28,951 nt of DNA from contig DJWL01000002.1 of the NCBI GenBank assembly GCA_002441545.1, positions 1 through 28,951 on the forward strand. Reading direction: 5' to 3'. This document shows positions 13,152 to 21,597 of this stretch, one piece after another. The stretch comes from Flavobacteriaceae bacterium UBA6231 (GTDB taxonomy: Bacteria > Bacteroidota > Bacteroidia > Flavobacteriales > Flavobacteriaceae). The translations under genes and the position numbers were made by a program. The number at the start of each line of letters is the position of its first letter. The first letter of the stretch is position 1. The notes below the pieces were generated by a model. That model had not been told where the DNA came from. It searched no databases and saw only the letters and a program-made list of their open reading frames with translations.

Positions 13152-15530
13152 ATGAAAAATATCTTAAAATATATAACTGGTCTTTTCATGTTACTTCTAA
13201 TAGTATCATGTAATGATGGCATAGACCCTATAACAAAAGTTGACCCAGGCGTTGATGAAACTGCGCCTATTGTTAAAATTGTGTACCCTACGGAAGGTAC
13301 AGCTATTAAAGTGTTTGAAGACGTTACTTCAATAAACATTAAGATTGAGGTGACCGACGATATTGAGATTGCAGATATAGCAATTCTTCTTGATGGAACA
13401 GAAATTGCTGGTTTTAATTCTTTTAATGATTATAGAAGAGCTTTAGAAGAATATACTTACGACAATTTAGTGGATGGAGATCATATATTAAAAGTAACAG
13501 CAACCGATATTGAAGGGAAAACTACTTCTACTGAAGTTAATTTTAGTAAACAGCCACCATATAGTCCATTATTTGATGGAGAAGTTTTGTATATGCCATT
13601 TGATGGTGATTATAGAGATTTGATTGGATTTAAAATAGCTGATGAAGTTGGAACACCTGGTTTTGCAGGAGGTGGTTATGCTGGGACTAATGCTTATAAA
13701 GGAGCAACAGATTCATATTTAACGTTTCCTTCTGATGGAATAAAAAGCAATGAATTTAGCGCTGCTTTTTGGTATAAAGTAAATGCAAGTCCAGATAGAG
13801 CTGGTATTATGGTTGTTGGAGATGATGCAACAGACCGTAATCAAGGTTTTAGATTGTTTAGAGAAGGAAGCGGAACCTCACAACGTATTAAATTGAATGT
13901 TGGAATTGGTACAGAAGAAAGTTGGAACAATGGTGGTGTTATTGATGTTACTGCTGCTGAGTGGGTTCATGTGGCTTTTACGATTTCACAATCTGAAACA
14001 AAAATTTATTTCAACGGTGTAGAAGTGAACACAGCAACTTTAGCCGCTCCAATAGACTGGACTGGTGTTGGACCATTAACTATTGGTTCTGGTGGCGAAA
14101 CATTTAGTTACTGGGATCATAAATCTGATATCAGCAGTTTTGATGAATTACGCATCTTTAACAAAGCACTATCTCAATCTGATATTCAAATTATGATAAA
14201 TGCATATAGTCCATATATACCTCAATACGCTGGAGAATCTTTCTACATGCCTTTTGATAAAGGATATATAGATTTAATTGGAGGTAGAGCTGCAAGTGCT
14301 GTTGGATCACCAGAGGTTACGGATCAATCATACGTAGGAGATGGAGCCTATTTAGGAGCAACTGATTCCTATTTAACATATCCAGCTGATGGTTTATTAA
14401 GTAATCAATTCAGTACTACGTTCTGGTATAAAGTTAATTCAAGTCCAGACAGAGCAGGTATTTTAGTTGTTGGAAATGATACTCCCGAAAATAGGAATCA
14501 AGGGTTTAGGTTGTTTAGAGAAGGAAGTGGTACTGAACAACGCATTAAATTGAATATTGGAACAGGTGGAGGAGAAAGTTGGAATGATGGTGGAATTATA
14601 GATGTTACAGCAGGTGAATGGGTAATGGTTGCAGTAACCGTTTCAGATACACAAAGTAAGATTTATTTCAATGGTGTTGAAATGAATTCTGCAACTTTAG
14701 CTGCTCCAATCGATTGGACAGGATGTAATAGTTTTACAATAGCTTCTGGTGTCCCTACATTTTCTTATTGGGATCATAAATCTGATGGAAGTACTATTGA
14801 TGAATTAAGATTTTATAATAAAGCCCTTTCACCTGAAGAGGTTATACAAATTGTAGGTGGCTCATATACACCACCATATTTTGGATCAACTTTATACATG
14901 CCTTTTGATGGAGCAAATGTTGATAAGGTAACAAATACTAATGCTACTGTTGTTGGAACACCTGGTTTTGCTGGAGAAAGTGTTGTTGGAACGGATGCTT
15001 ATGCTGGTGCTACAGATTCTTATGTAACATTTCCAATAACCAATTTATTTACTAATGAATTTAGTGGTGCATTTTGGTATAAAGTAAATTCAGCACCAGA
15101 TCGTGCAGGTATTTTAACTGTTGCGCCTCCAATGAATGGGGCAGATAATGATTTAACTTCTGGTTTTAGACTTTTCAGAGAAGGCAGTGCTACAGAACAA
15201 CGGGTAAAACTACATATTGGAACTGATGGTGGAGATGTTTGGAATGATGGTGAGGTAATAGATGTAACAGCTGGACAATGGGTTCATGTAGCATTTACAG
15301 TGTCGTCTACCGCTACACAAATCTATTTTAATGGTGTTGCCGTTACCAATAGTGGAAATATGACTGGTAAAACTATTAGCTGGGCTAATTGTACTAATCT
15401 TTCTATTGCTTCTGGAGCTCCTGGATTTATTGGATGGAGCCATTTATCAGATTTAAGCGAAATAGATGATTTGATGCTATTTGATAGAGTTTTAACTGTA
15501 GATGAAATTCAAGCAATCATGGCAAATTAA
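13152..15530 (+). CDS. Surface lipoprotein with an Ig-like domain and three tandem LamG-like domains
   Basis: This 792-residue lipoprotein (lipobox LIVSC, Cys20) occupies the SusE/SusF position after SusD. An Ig-like beta domain comes first (about 36-132, TAPIVKIVYPTEGTAIK, ADIAILLDGTEIAGF). Three concanavalin A-like LamG modules of roughly 210 residues follow, starting near residues 147, 365 and 582. Each repeats YMPFD, GATDSY, FWYKVN, PDRAGI, GFRLFREGS, KIYFNGVE or QIYFNGVA, and a final DEL/DDL-F/Y segment. The protein most likely binds glycan at the cell surface and holds the substrate near SusC/SusD. No catalytic signature of a laminarinase-like (GH16) enzyme was seen. The gene is 19 bases from SusD and is followed by a hairpin, so it may end the first transcript segment. 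Confidence 0.88.
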   Translation: MKNILKYITGLFMLLLIVSCNDGIDPITKVDPGVDETAPIVKIVYPTEGTAIKVFEDVTSINIKIEVTDDIEIADIAILLDGTEIAGFNSFNDYRRALEEYTYDNLVDGDHILKVTATDIEGKTTSTEVNFSKQPPYSPLFDGEVLYMPFDGDYRDLIGFKIADEVGTPGFAGGGYAGTNAYKGATDSYLTFPSDGIKSNEFSAAFWYKVNASPDRAGIMVVGDDATDRNQGFRLFREGSGTSQRIKLNVGIGTEESWNNGGVIDVTAAEWVHVAFTISQSETKIYFNGVEVNTATLAAPIDWTGVGPLTIGSGGETFSYWDHKSDISSFDELRIFNKALSQSDIQIMINAYSPYIPQYAGESFYMPFDKGYIDLIGGRAASAVGSPEVTDQSYVGDGAYLGATDSYLTYPADGLLSNQFSTTFWYKVNSSPDRAGILVVGNDTPENRNQGFRLFREGSGTEQRIKLNIGTGGGESWNDGGIIDVTAGEWVMVAVTVSDTQSKIYFNGVEMNSATLAAPIDWTGCNSFTIASGVPTFSYWDHKSDGSTIDELRFYNKALSPEEVIQIVGGSYTPPYFGSTLYMPFDGANVDKVTNTNATVVGTPGFAGESVVGTDAYAGATDSYVTFPITNLFTNEFSGAFWYKVNSAPDRAGILTVAPPMNGADNDLTSGFRLFREGSATEQRVKLHIGTDGGDVWNDGEVIDVTAGQWVHVAFTVSSTATQIYFNGVAVTNSGNMTGKTISWANCTNLSIASGAPGFIGWSHLSDLSEIDDLMLFDRVLTVDEIQAIMAN
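13590..15527 (+). repeat. Three tandem coding repeats (LamG modules)
   Basis: The reading frame repeats a module of about 650 bases three times, beginning with the codons for YMPFD at 13590, 14244 and 14895. The protein similarity is very strong, while the DNA has diverged at many silent sites, which suggests an old internal duplication kept by selection. Confidence 0.85.
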
Positions 15531-15548
15531 TTAAAGAATTTAAACTTT

Positions 15549-15580
15549 AAACCTTAAACCCAATACAGGGTTTAAAGTTT
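15549..15580 (+). terminator. Hairpin after the LamG gene (terminator or mRNA-stabilising stem-loop)
   Basis: AAACCTTAAACCC (15549-15561) pairs with GGGTTTAAAGTTT (15568-15580) across a six-base loop with one mismatch. An overlapping alternative, AAACTTTAAACC at 15542-15553, pairs perfectly with 15569-15580. The stem is followed by only mildly T-rich DNA (TAGTTGTTTAG), so it could attenuate rather than fully stop transcription, separating highly expressed binding proteins from the enzymes. Confidence 0.55.
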
Positions 15581-15625
15581 TAGTTGTTTAGTTTAATAAG
15601 TATTGTTTGTTTTTATTTGAATTTG

Positions 15626-15646
15626 GCTGCGTTCATTGAATGCAGC
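15626..15646 (+). other. Second hairpin, in the leader of the first GH144-type gene
   Basis: GCTGCGTTC (15626-15634) pairs with GAATGCAGC (15638-15646) over a three-base ATT loop. The stem is nine base pairs including one G-T pair. It ends 24 bases before the ATG at 15671. It may be an RNA structure influencing stability or translation of the downstream enzymes, or an operator-like dyad. Confidence 0.4.
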
Positions 15647-15670
15647 TAAATTACTTAAACCTAAACCAAA

Positions 15671-17032
15671 ATGACTATTTATAACCTAAAAATAATTTCT
15701 TTTTTAAGCATTATTATTTTATTATTTAATTGCAATAAAAAAAAGGAACTAGTTTCACAAACAGAAAATAATTCAAATTTTAATTCAGAAAATGGATTAT
15801 TGGATACCATTCAAAAGCAAACCATAAACTATTTTTGGGAAGGAGCAGAACCTAATTCTGGTTTGGCCAGAGAACGTTTACATATGGATAATGTGTATCC
15901 AACTTCTCCTAAAAATACGGTGACAACTGGTGGAAGTGGCTTTGGACTTATGGCTATTTTAGTAGGTATTGAAAGAGGTTTTATTTCTAGAGATGATGCC
16001 TTAAGTAGATATTTTCAAATAGTTGATTTCCTTGAAAAGGCAGATAGATTTCACGGTGCTTGGCCTCATTGGATAAATGGTGAAACAGGAAAGGTTGTTC
16101 CGTTTAGTAAAAAAGACAATGGTGGTGATTTAGTTGAAACGGCCTTTTTAGTTCAAGGGCTTTTAACCGTTTCTGAATATTTTAAAAATGGAGGAGAAAA
16201 AGAACAAGAGCTGGTTGAAAGAATAGATAAACTTTGGAAAGAAGTTGAGTGGGACTGGTACACAAAAGGTGAAGATGTGCTTTATTGGCACTGGTCACCT
16301 GAATACGCTTGGGATATGAATTTTCCTGTTGGAGGTTATAATGAGTGCTTAATTATGTATGTTTTAGCAGCTTCATCACCAACGCACCCAATTTCAAAAG
16401 TGGCTTACGATAAAGGTTGGGCAAAAAATGGAGCTATTGTTTCTAAGGATTCTTTGTATGGTGAAGCTTTAGTTTTAAATTATTATGAACATGATGACAC
16501 TCCCGTTGGGCCATTATTTTGGGCGCATTATTCTTACTTAGGATTAAACCCAAATGGCTTATCCGACCAATACGCAGATTATTGGAAACTTACTCAAAAT
16601 CAAGCAAAAATTCATTATAAATATGCCATAGATAATCCAAAACACTTTAAAGGTTACGGAGAAAATTTATGGGGATTAACTTCAAGTTATTCCATGAAAG
16701 GTTATGCTGGACATAGACCAGGTAATGATCTTGGAGTTGTTTCTCCAACAGCATCTTTATCATCATTTCCATACACACCAAAAGAGAGTATGCAAATGCT
16801 TAAATATCTGTATAAAAGTCAAGATTCACTTATAGGGAAATATGGACCCTATGATGCTTTTAGTTTGCAAGACAATTGGTATTTGCCTAGATATTTGGCG
16901 ATAGATCAAGGACCAATTCCTGTGATGATTGAAAATTACAGAACAGGATTTTTGTGGAGTTTATTTATGAAAAACAAAGATGTACTTAATGGATTAAATA
17001 AATTGGGATTTACAATTAAATCTCATAATTAA
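15671..17032 (+). CDS. GH144-type glycoamylase-fold lipoprotein (probable beta-1,2-glucanase), copy 1
   Basis: This 453-residue lipoprotein (lipobox LLFNC, Cys21) has the PF10091 'glycoamylase' (alpha/alpha)6 domain across nearly its full length. Shared family motifs are TTGGSGFGLMAILVGIERG (85-103), FHGAWPHWINGETG (127-140), NGGDLVETAFL (150-160), YWHWSPEYAWDMNFPVGGY (205-223) and DQGPIPVMIENYRTGF. D153 and E156 in DLVET are candidate catalytic acids, in line with the D-x-x-E pair I recall for GH144. Characterised GH144 enzymes act on beta-1,2-glucan as endo-glucanases or sophorose-releasing enzymes. It is likely anchored in the outer or inner membrane facing the periplasm or surface. It sits 11 bases before a paralogue. 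Confidence 0.85.
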   Translation: MTIYNLKIISFLSIIILLFNCNKKKELVSQTENNSNFNSENGLLDTIQKQTINYFWEGAEPNSGLARERLHMDNVYPTSPKNTVTTGGSGFGLMAILVGIERGFISRDDALSRYFQIVDFLEKADRFHGAWPHWINGETGKVVPFSKKDNGGDLVETAFLVQGLLTVSEYFKNGGEKEQELVERIDKLWKEVEWDWYTKGEDVLYWHWSPEYAWDMNFPVGGYNECLIMYVLAASSPTHPISKVAYDKGWAKNGAIVSKDSLYGEALVLNYYEHDDTPVGPLFWAHYSYLGLNPNGLSDQYADYWKLTQNQAKIHYKYAIDNPKHFKGYGENLWGLTSSYSMKGYAGHRPGNDLGVVSPTASLSSFPYTPKESMQMLKYLYKSQDSLIGKYGPYDAFSLQDNWYLPRYLAIDQGPIPVMIENYRTGFLWSLFMKNKDVLNGLNKLGFTIKSHN

Positions 17033-17043
17033 AACGTTAAAAA

Positions 17044-18411
17044 ATGGTTAGATTTAATTTTACATTATTTTTAGTATTAATCTTTTTTTCATGTGGTTCA
17101 GATGATGGACCTGGATATCAAGAACCCTATATTCCTGGTACCAATGAACCAACCATAGACCCGTTAACCGATTCTGAAATGATGGATTTAACGCAAAAAG
17201 AAACGTTCAAATATTTTTGGGATTTTGCAAATTCAAGTTCTGGAGCAGCAAAAGAAAGATACCATCCCAGCAATCCAACATTAAATCAAAATGTAGTTAC
17301 TACAGGAGGAACAGGTTTTGGTCTCATGGCTATTTTAGTAGGGATTGAAAGAGGATATGTAACTAGAAGTGAAGGCTATACAAGATTAAATAAAATTTTA
17401 ACTTTTTTTGAAAATGCAGACCGTTTTCATGGAGCTTGGCCACATTGGATTGATGGCGGAACTGGTCATGTCATTCCATTTAGTACAAAAGATAATGGAG
17501 GAGATTTAGTTGAAACTGCTTTTTTAGCACAAGGCTTAATTTGTGTGAAAGAGTATTTTAAAAATGGTTCAACAGAAGAAAAAACGTTATCCAATCTGGC
17601 AGACACACTTTGGAAAGGTGTAGAATGGAATTGGTATACTCAAAACCAAAATGCATTGTATTGGCATTGGAGCCCAAGTTATGGTTTTGAAATAAATATG
17701 AAACTAAGCGGTTATAACGAAACTATGGTCGCTTATGTTTTAGCTGCAGCTACACCAGATTATACTATTATAAAAAAGGTCTATGAAGAAGGTTGGGCTA
17801 ATAATGGAGCTATTGTTTCATCAAGCTCACAAAATGGAATCCCTTTGGTTTTAAATCATGCAGGTGGTTCCAACTTTGGTGGACCTTTATTTTTTAGCCA
17901 CTATTCTTTTTTAGGTTTAAACCCTAAAAACTTAACCGATCAATATGCAAATTACTGGAATCTTGTTGTAAATCACACAAAAATAAACCGTCAATATTGT
18001 ATTTCAAATCCTAATAAATATATAGATTATGGGGCAGATTGTTGGGGTTTAACAGCTAGTTACTCAAGAAATTCTGATGGTTCAATAGGATATTCAGCAC
18101 ATAGTCCTTCAAACGATTTAGGTGTTATTTCACCAACAGCGGCCATTAGTTCTATTGCTTACACACCTTCTGAATCCTTAAGTGCTATGCATTTTTTCTA
18201 TCAAAAAAAGAGCAAATTATTAGGAGTAGCTGGTTTTTATGATGCCTTTAGTCCTCAATATAATTACTGGGTTGCCGATGCTTATTTAGCTATCGATCAA
18301 GGACCAGAAATTATCATGATTGAAAATTATAGAACTGGTTTGTTATGGAATTTATTTATGCAAAATGCAGATGTTAAATTAGGTTTAGATAAATTGGGCT
18401 TCAATTATTAA
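17044..18411 (+). CDS. GH144-type glycoamylase-fold lipoprotein (probable beta-1,2-glucanase), copy 2
   Basis: This 455-residue paralogue of the preceding gene has lipobox IFFSC (Cys17) followed by an acidic GSDDGPGY linker and a longer proline-rich spacer (about 22-44), which may lift the domain off the membrane. The same motifs recur: TTGGTGFGLMAILVGIERG, FHGAWPHWIDGGTG, NGGDLVETAF (D154/E157) and a DQGPEIIMIENYRTGL segment. The two copies have diverged well beyond a recent duplication. Differences cluster in loops, for example FEINMKLSGYNETMV versus WDMNFPVGGYNECLI, and SSSQNGIPLVLNHAGG versus SKDSLYGEALVLNYYE. That suits a division of labour such as endo-acting versus sophorose-releasing action. 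Which copy does which cannot be read here. Confidence 0.85.
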   Translation: MVRFNFTLFLVLIFFSCGSDDGPGYQEPYIPGTNEPTIDPLTDSEMMDLTQKETFKYFWDFANSSSGAAKERYHPSNPTLNQNVVTTGGTGFGLMAILVGIERGYVTRSEGYTRLNKILTFFENADRFHGAWPHWIDGGTGHVIPFSTKDNGGDLVETAFLAQGLICVKEYFKNGSTEEKTLSNLADTLWKGVEWNWYTQNQNALYWHWSPSYGFEINMKLSGYNETMVAYVLAAATPDYTIIKKVYEEGWANNGAIVSSSSQNGIPLVLNHAGGSNFGGPLFFSHYSFLGLNPKNLTDQYANYWNLVVNHTKINRQYCISNPNKYIDYGADCWGLTASYSRNSDGSIGYSAHSPSNDLGVISPTAAISSIAYTPSESLSAMHFFYQKKSKLLGVAGFYDAFSPQYNYWVADAYLAIDQGPEIIMIENYRTGLLWNLFMQNADVKLGLDKLGFNY

Positions 18412-18422
18412 ATATTTGTAGA

Positions 18423-19232
18423 ATGAAACATTATCAAATTAAATATAGCAATCAGAATATATTTTTGGTTCTATTCTTTTTTATCTCTAATTTTTTAATA
18501 GCTCAAAATAAAGAACTTTTTTCAAAGGAATTATATTTTCATAATAATGATACCTTAAAGTATCGCTTACTACTTCCTAAAAATTTTTCAGAAGAAAAGG
18601 AATATCCACTTGTTTTATTTCTTCATGGAAGAGGGGAACAAGGAAACGACAATGAAACTCAACTGGTACATGGTAGCAACTTGTTTTTAGAAAATTATAG
18701 TAAAGATGAATTTCCGGCAATTATTATTTTTCCACAATGTCCAAAAGACGATTATTGGGCTAATGTAAATCGAGATGAATCGAAAAAAGGACTTGAAAAA
18801 TATAAATTTAAACGATTAGGAAAACCAACAAAGTCCATGAAACTTGTTTTGAGTTTAATGGAAGATTTAACCAAAAAACCATACGTTAAAAAAGATCAGG
18901 TGTATGTTGGAGGACTTTCTATGGGAGGCATGGGTACTTTTGAAATTATAAACAGAAAACCAGACATGTTTGCTGCAGCATTTCCTATTTGTGGAGGAGG
19001 CAATCCAAAATCTGTTAACAGATATGCAAATAAGATTTCGCTTTGGGTATTCCATGGAGGGAAAGATGATGTTGTAATCCCCTATTTTTCTTTAAGAATG
19101 GTAGCGGCACTTCAAAAAAAAGGAGCTGATGTAAAATTAGCATATTTTGAAAATGATAATCACAATAGCTGGGACTCTGCATTTGCAGAAACGGAACTTT
19201 TAAGTTGGCTATTTTCAAAAACAAAAAAATAA
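18423..19232 (+). CDS. Exported alpha/beta-hydrolase esterase (PHB depolymerase/dienelactone hydrolase-like)
   Basis: This 269-residue protein has an N-terminal export signal (hydrophobic about 12-27, ending LIAQ). It carries an alpha/beta-hydrolase core: oxyanion-side LFLHGRGEQG (65-74), nucleophile elbow GLSMGG with Ser166, acid at HGGKDD (D215 or D216) and His247 in ENDNHNSW. The architecture matches extracellular polysaccharide-associated carbohydrate or feruloyl-type esterases often annotated as 'prolyl oligopeptidase family' or 'phospholipase/carboxylesterase'. Within a glycanase operon it most likely removes an ester substituent (acetyl, succinyl or similar) from the glycan. The exact acyl group is unknown. 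It begins 11 bases after the second GH144-type gene and ends two bases before the GH3 ATG. Confidence 0.82.
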   Translation: MKHYQIKYSNQNIFLVLFFFISNFLIAQNKELFSKELYFHNNDTLKYRLLLPKNFSEEKEYPLVLFLHGRGEQGNDNETQLVHGSNLFLENYSKDEFPAIIIFPQCPKDDYWANVNRDESKKGLEKYKFKRLGKPTKSMKLVLSLMEDLTKKPYVKKDQVYVGGLSMGGMGTFEIINRKPDMFAAAFPICGGGNPKSVNRYANKISLWVFHGGKDDVVIPYFSLRMVAALQKKGADVKLAYFENDNHNSWDSAFAETELLSWLFSKTKK

Positions 19233-19234
19233 AA

Positions 19235-21571
19235 ATGAACAAACTATTCAAAATTAAACAAGCTTTGTTTGTAATTACAGTAACATTAATTGTATCATGT
19301 AATCAGAGTCAAAATAAAACTAATAGAAATTTAGTAGATAATCCATTTGAAAAAAAGGTAGATTCTATTTTAAATTTAATGACTGTTGAAGAAAAAATAG
19401 GCCAACTTAATCTTCCTGTTTCTGGAGATATTATAACGGGTCAAGCACAAAGCTCAGATATTGCTAAAGAAATTGAGGAAGGTAAAGTAGGAGGCCTTTT
19501 CAATATCAAATCTGTTGAAAAGATTAAAGAAGTGCAAAAAATAGCCGTTGAAAAAAGCCGATTGAAAATTCCTTTAATTTTTGGAATGGATGTCATTCAC
19601 GGTTATGAAACAACCTTTCCAATACCATTAGGTTTATCCTGTTCATGGGATATGGAACTTATCAAAAAAACAGCTAAAATGGCAGCGCAAGAGGCAACTG
19701 CCGATGGAATTAACTGGACATTTTCACCAATGGTTGATATTTCAAGAGATCCACGTTGGGGTCGTGTTTCAGAAGGTTCAGGTGAAGATACCTTTTTAGG
19801 AAGTGAGATTGCCAAAGCAATGGTAAAAGGATATCAAGGAGATGACTTGACAAAGAATAATACAATGATGGCTTGTGTAAAACATTTTGCATTGTATGGT
19901 GCACCAGAAGGAGGTAGGGATTATAATACGGTAGATATGAGCAGAATGAGAATGTACAACGAATATTTGCCACCGTATAAAGCAGCCGTTGACGCAGGTG
20001 TAGGCTCTGTCATGGCATCGTTTAACGAGATTGATGGTATTCCAGCAACAGGCAATAAATGGTTGCTTACAGATTTGTTGAGGAATGATTGGAGCTTTAA
20101 TGGATTTGTAGTGACAGATTATACTGGAATTTATGAAATGATTCATCATGGCATGGGAGATAAATATGACGTTGCTGCACTAGCACTAAACGCAGGAGTA
20201 GATATGGATATGGCAGGAGATTCGCCAGTAATTCCAGCAGCATTTATTAAAACATTAAAACAATCTGTTGAGAATGGGAAAGTATCTATGCAAAATGTTG
20301 ATGCTGCAGTAAAAAGGATGTTAACTGCAAAATACCAATTAGGATTATTTGATGATCCTTATAAATATTGTGATGAAAATAGAGCAAAAACAGAAGTATT
20401 TACAAAAGAAAATAGAGCGTTTGCCAGACAAGTTGCTTCGCAATCCATGGTATTACTAAAAAATGACAATGATATATTACCATTAAAAAAATCAGCTAAA
20501 ATAGCTTTAGTTGGGCCATTAGCATACACTAAAGAAAATATGGCTGGTACTTGGAGTGTTGCAACAAAGCAAGATGAATCCATTACATTGTTGGAAGGTA
20601 TTAAGGATGTTGCAGGTAAAAATGCTACTGTTTTATACGCTAAAGGAAGTAACTTGTCTTATGATAAAGATTTCGAAAAAATTGCAACCATGTTTGGTAG
20701 AGAAATTCCAAGAGATGGCAGAACAGATGAACAGTTAAGACAAGAAGCAGTAAATATTGCAGCAAAATCTGATGTTATTATTGCAGCTATTGGAGAATCA
20801 TCAGAAATGAGTGGAGAAAGTAGCAGTCGTTCAGATATTTCAATTCCTCAGGCTCAAAAAGATTTATTGAAGGCTCTAGTAAAAACAGGAAAACCTATAG
20901 TTATTGTTCTTTTTAATGGTAGAGCATTAGTGCTTAACGAGGAATCTAAATCAGCTAACGCAATTTTAGATGTTTGGTTTAGTGGAAGCGAATCCGGACA
21001 TGCCATAGCCGATGTGTTATTTGGCGCTGTTAACCCTTCAGGAAAACTAACATCAACATTTCCAAGAAGCGTAGGACAAATCCCGCTTTATTACAATCAT
21101 AAAAACACAGGTCGACCTCTTGGTAATAAAGAAGGAAAGTTTGAAAAGTTTAAATCAAACTATATGGATGTTCCTAACGAACCTTTATATCCGTTTGGTT
21201 TTGGGTTGAGTTATACCAAATTTGATTATAGTAATTTGAAGTTGAGTGCAAATCAATTGAATGCAGATAGTAATATTGAAATTTATGTAGATGTTACCAA
21301 TTCTGGAGAATTTGATGGTAAAGAAATTGTGCAATTATATATTCGTGATTTAGTGGGTTCTGTGACTCGTCCGGTTAAAGAATTAAAAGGATTTCAAAAA
21401 GTAGAAATTAAAAAAGGAGAAACAAGGACTGTCACTTTTAAATTAACTGTTGAAGATTTAAAATTCTATAATTACAATTTGGATTTTGTTGCAGAGCCAG
21501 GTGATTTTGATGTGTTTGTGGGTGCCAACTCAAATGCTAGTTTAAAAGCGCAATTTGAATTGGTTGAATAA
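19235..21571 (+). CDS. GH3 beta-glucosidase (BglX-like) lipoprotein
   Basis: This 778-residue GH3 enzyme starts at the ATG at 19235. The in-frame upstream ATG at 19205 lies inside the esterase gene and would spoil the signal sequence. The lipobox is LIVSC (Cys22). Domains in order are the N-terminal TIM barrel (about 38-390), the GH3 C-terminal sandwich (about 420-640) and a fibronectin III-like domain (about 690-765, YVDVTNSGEFDGKEIVQLYIRD). The catalytic nucleophile is Asp295 in FVVTDYTG, and the substrate-binding KH pair is K216/H217. The acid/base should lie in GESSEMSGESSS. GH3 enzymes of this layout remove terminal beta-glucosyl residues. Beside two GH144-type enzymes it would hydrolyse sophorose or sophoro-oligosaccharides to glucose (inference). 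The spacing implies co-transcription. Confidence 0.92.
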   Translation: MNKLFKIKQALFVITVTLIVSCNQSQNKTNRNLVDNPFEKKVDSILNLMTVEEKIGQLNLPVSGDIITGQAQSSDIAKEIEEGKVGGLFNIKSVEKIKEVQKIAVEKSRLKIPLIFGMDVIHGYETTFPIPLGLSCSWDMELIKKTAKMAAQEATADGINWTFSPMVDISRDPRWGRVSEGSGEDTFLGSEIAKAMVKGYQGDDLTKNNTMMACVKHFALYGAPEGGRDYNTVDMSRMRMYNEYLPPYKAAVDAGVGSVMASFNEIDGIPATGNKWLLTDLLRNDWSFNGFVVTDYTGIYEMIHHGMGDKYDVAALALNAGVDMDMAGDSPVIPAAFIKTLKQSVENGKVSMQNVDAAVKRMLTAKYQLGLFDDPYKYCDENRAKTEVFTKENRAFARQVASQSMVLLKNDNDILPLKKSAKIALVGPLAYTKENMAGTWSVATKQDESITLLEGIKDVAGKNATVLYAKGSNLSYDKDFEKIATMFGREIPRDGRTDEQLRQEAVNIAAKSDVIIAAIGESSEMSGESSSRSDISIPQAQKDLLKALVKTGKPIVIVLFNGRALVLNEESKSANAILDVWFSGSESGHAIADVLFGAVNPSGKLTSTFPRSVGQIPLYYNHKNTGRPLGNKEGKFEKFKSNYMDVPNEPLYPFGFGLSYTKFDYSNLKLSANQLNADSNIEIYVDVTNSGEFDGKEIVQLYIRDLVGSVTRPVKELKGFQKVEIKKGETRTVTFKLTVEDLKFYNYNLDFVAEPGDFDVFVGANSNASLKAQFELVE

Positions 21572-21597
21572 AAATTAGTTTATTTAAAATATTCAAA

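Noticed and set aside
13152..15530. LamG protein as a GH16 laminarinase or a SusE/SusF homologue
   Set aside because: No ExDxxE-type GH16 catalytic signature was seen, and the Ig plus three LamG repeats do not resemble SusE/F starch-binding modules.
17044..18411. Recent tandem duplication of the two GH144-type genes
   Set aside because: The two proteins share motifs but differ throughout the loops and signal regions, and the DNA is not closely similar, so the duplication is old or the genes came separately.
19205..19234. Upstream ATG giving a GH3 protein with 10 extra residues
   Set aside because: It lies inside the esterase gene and puts a lysine-rich stretch before the lipoprotein signal. 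The ATG at 19235, two bases after the esterase stop, fits operon spacing and the lipobox.
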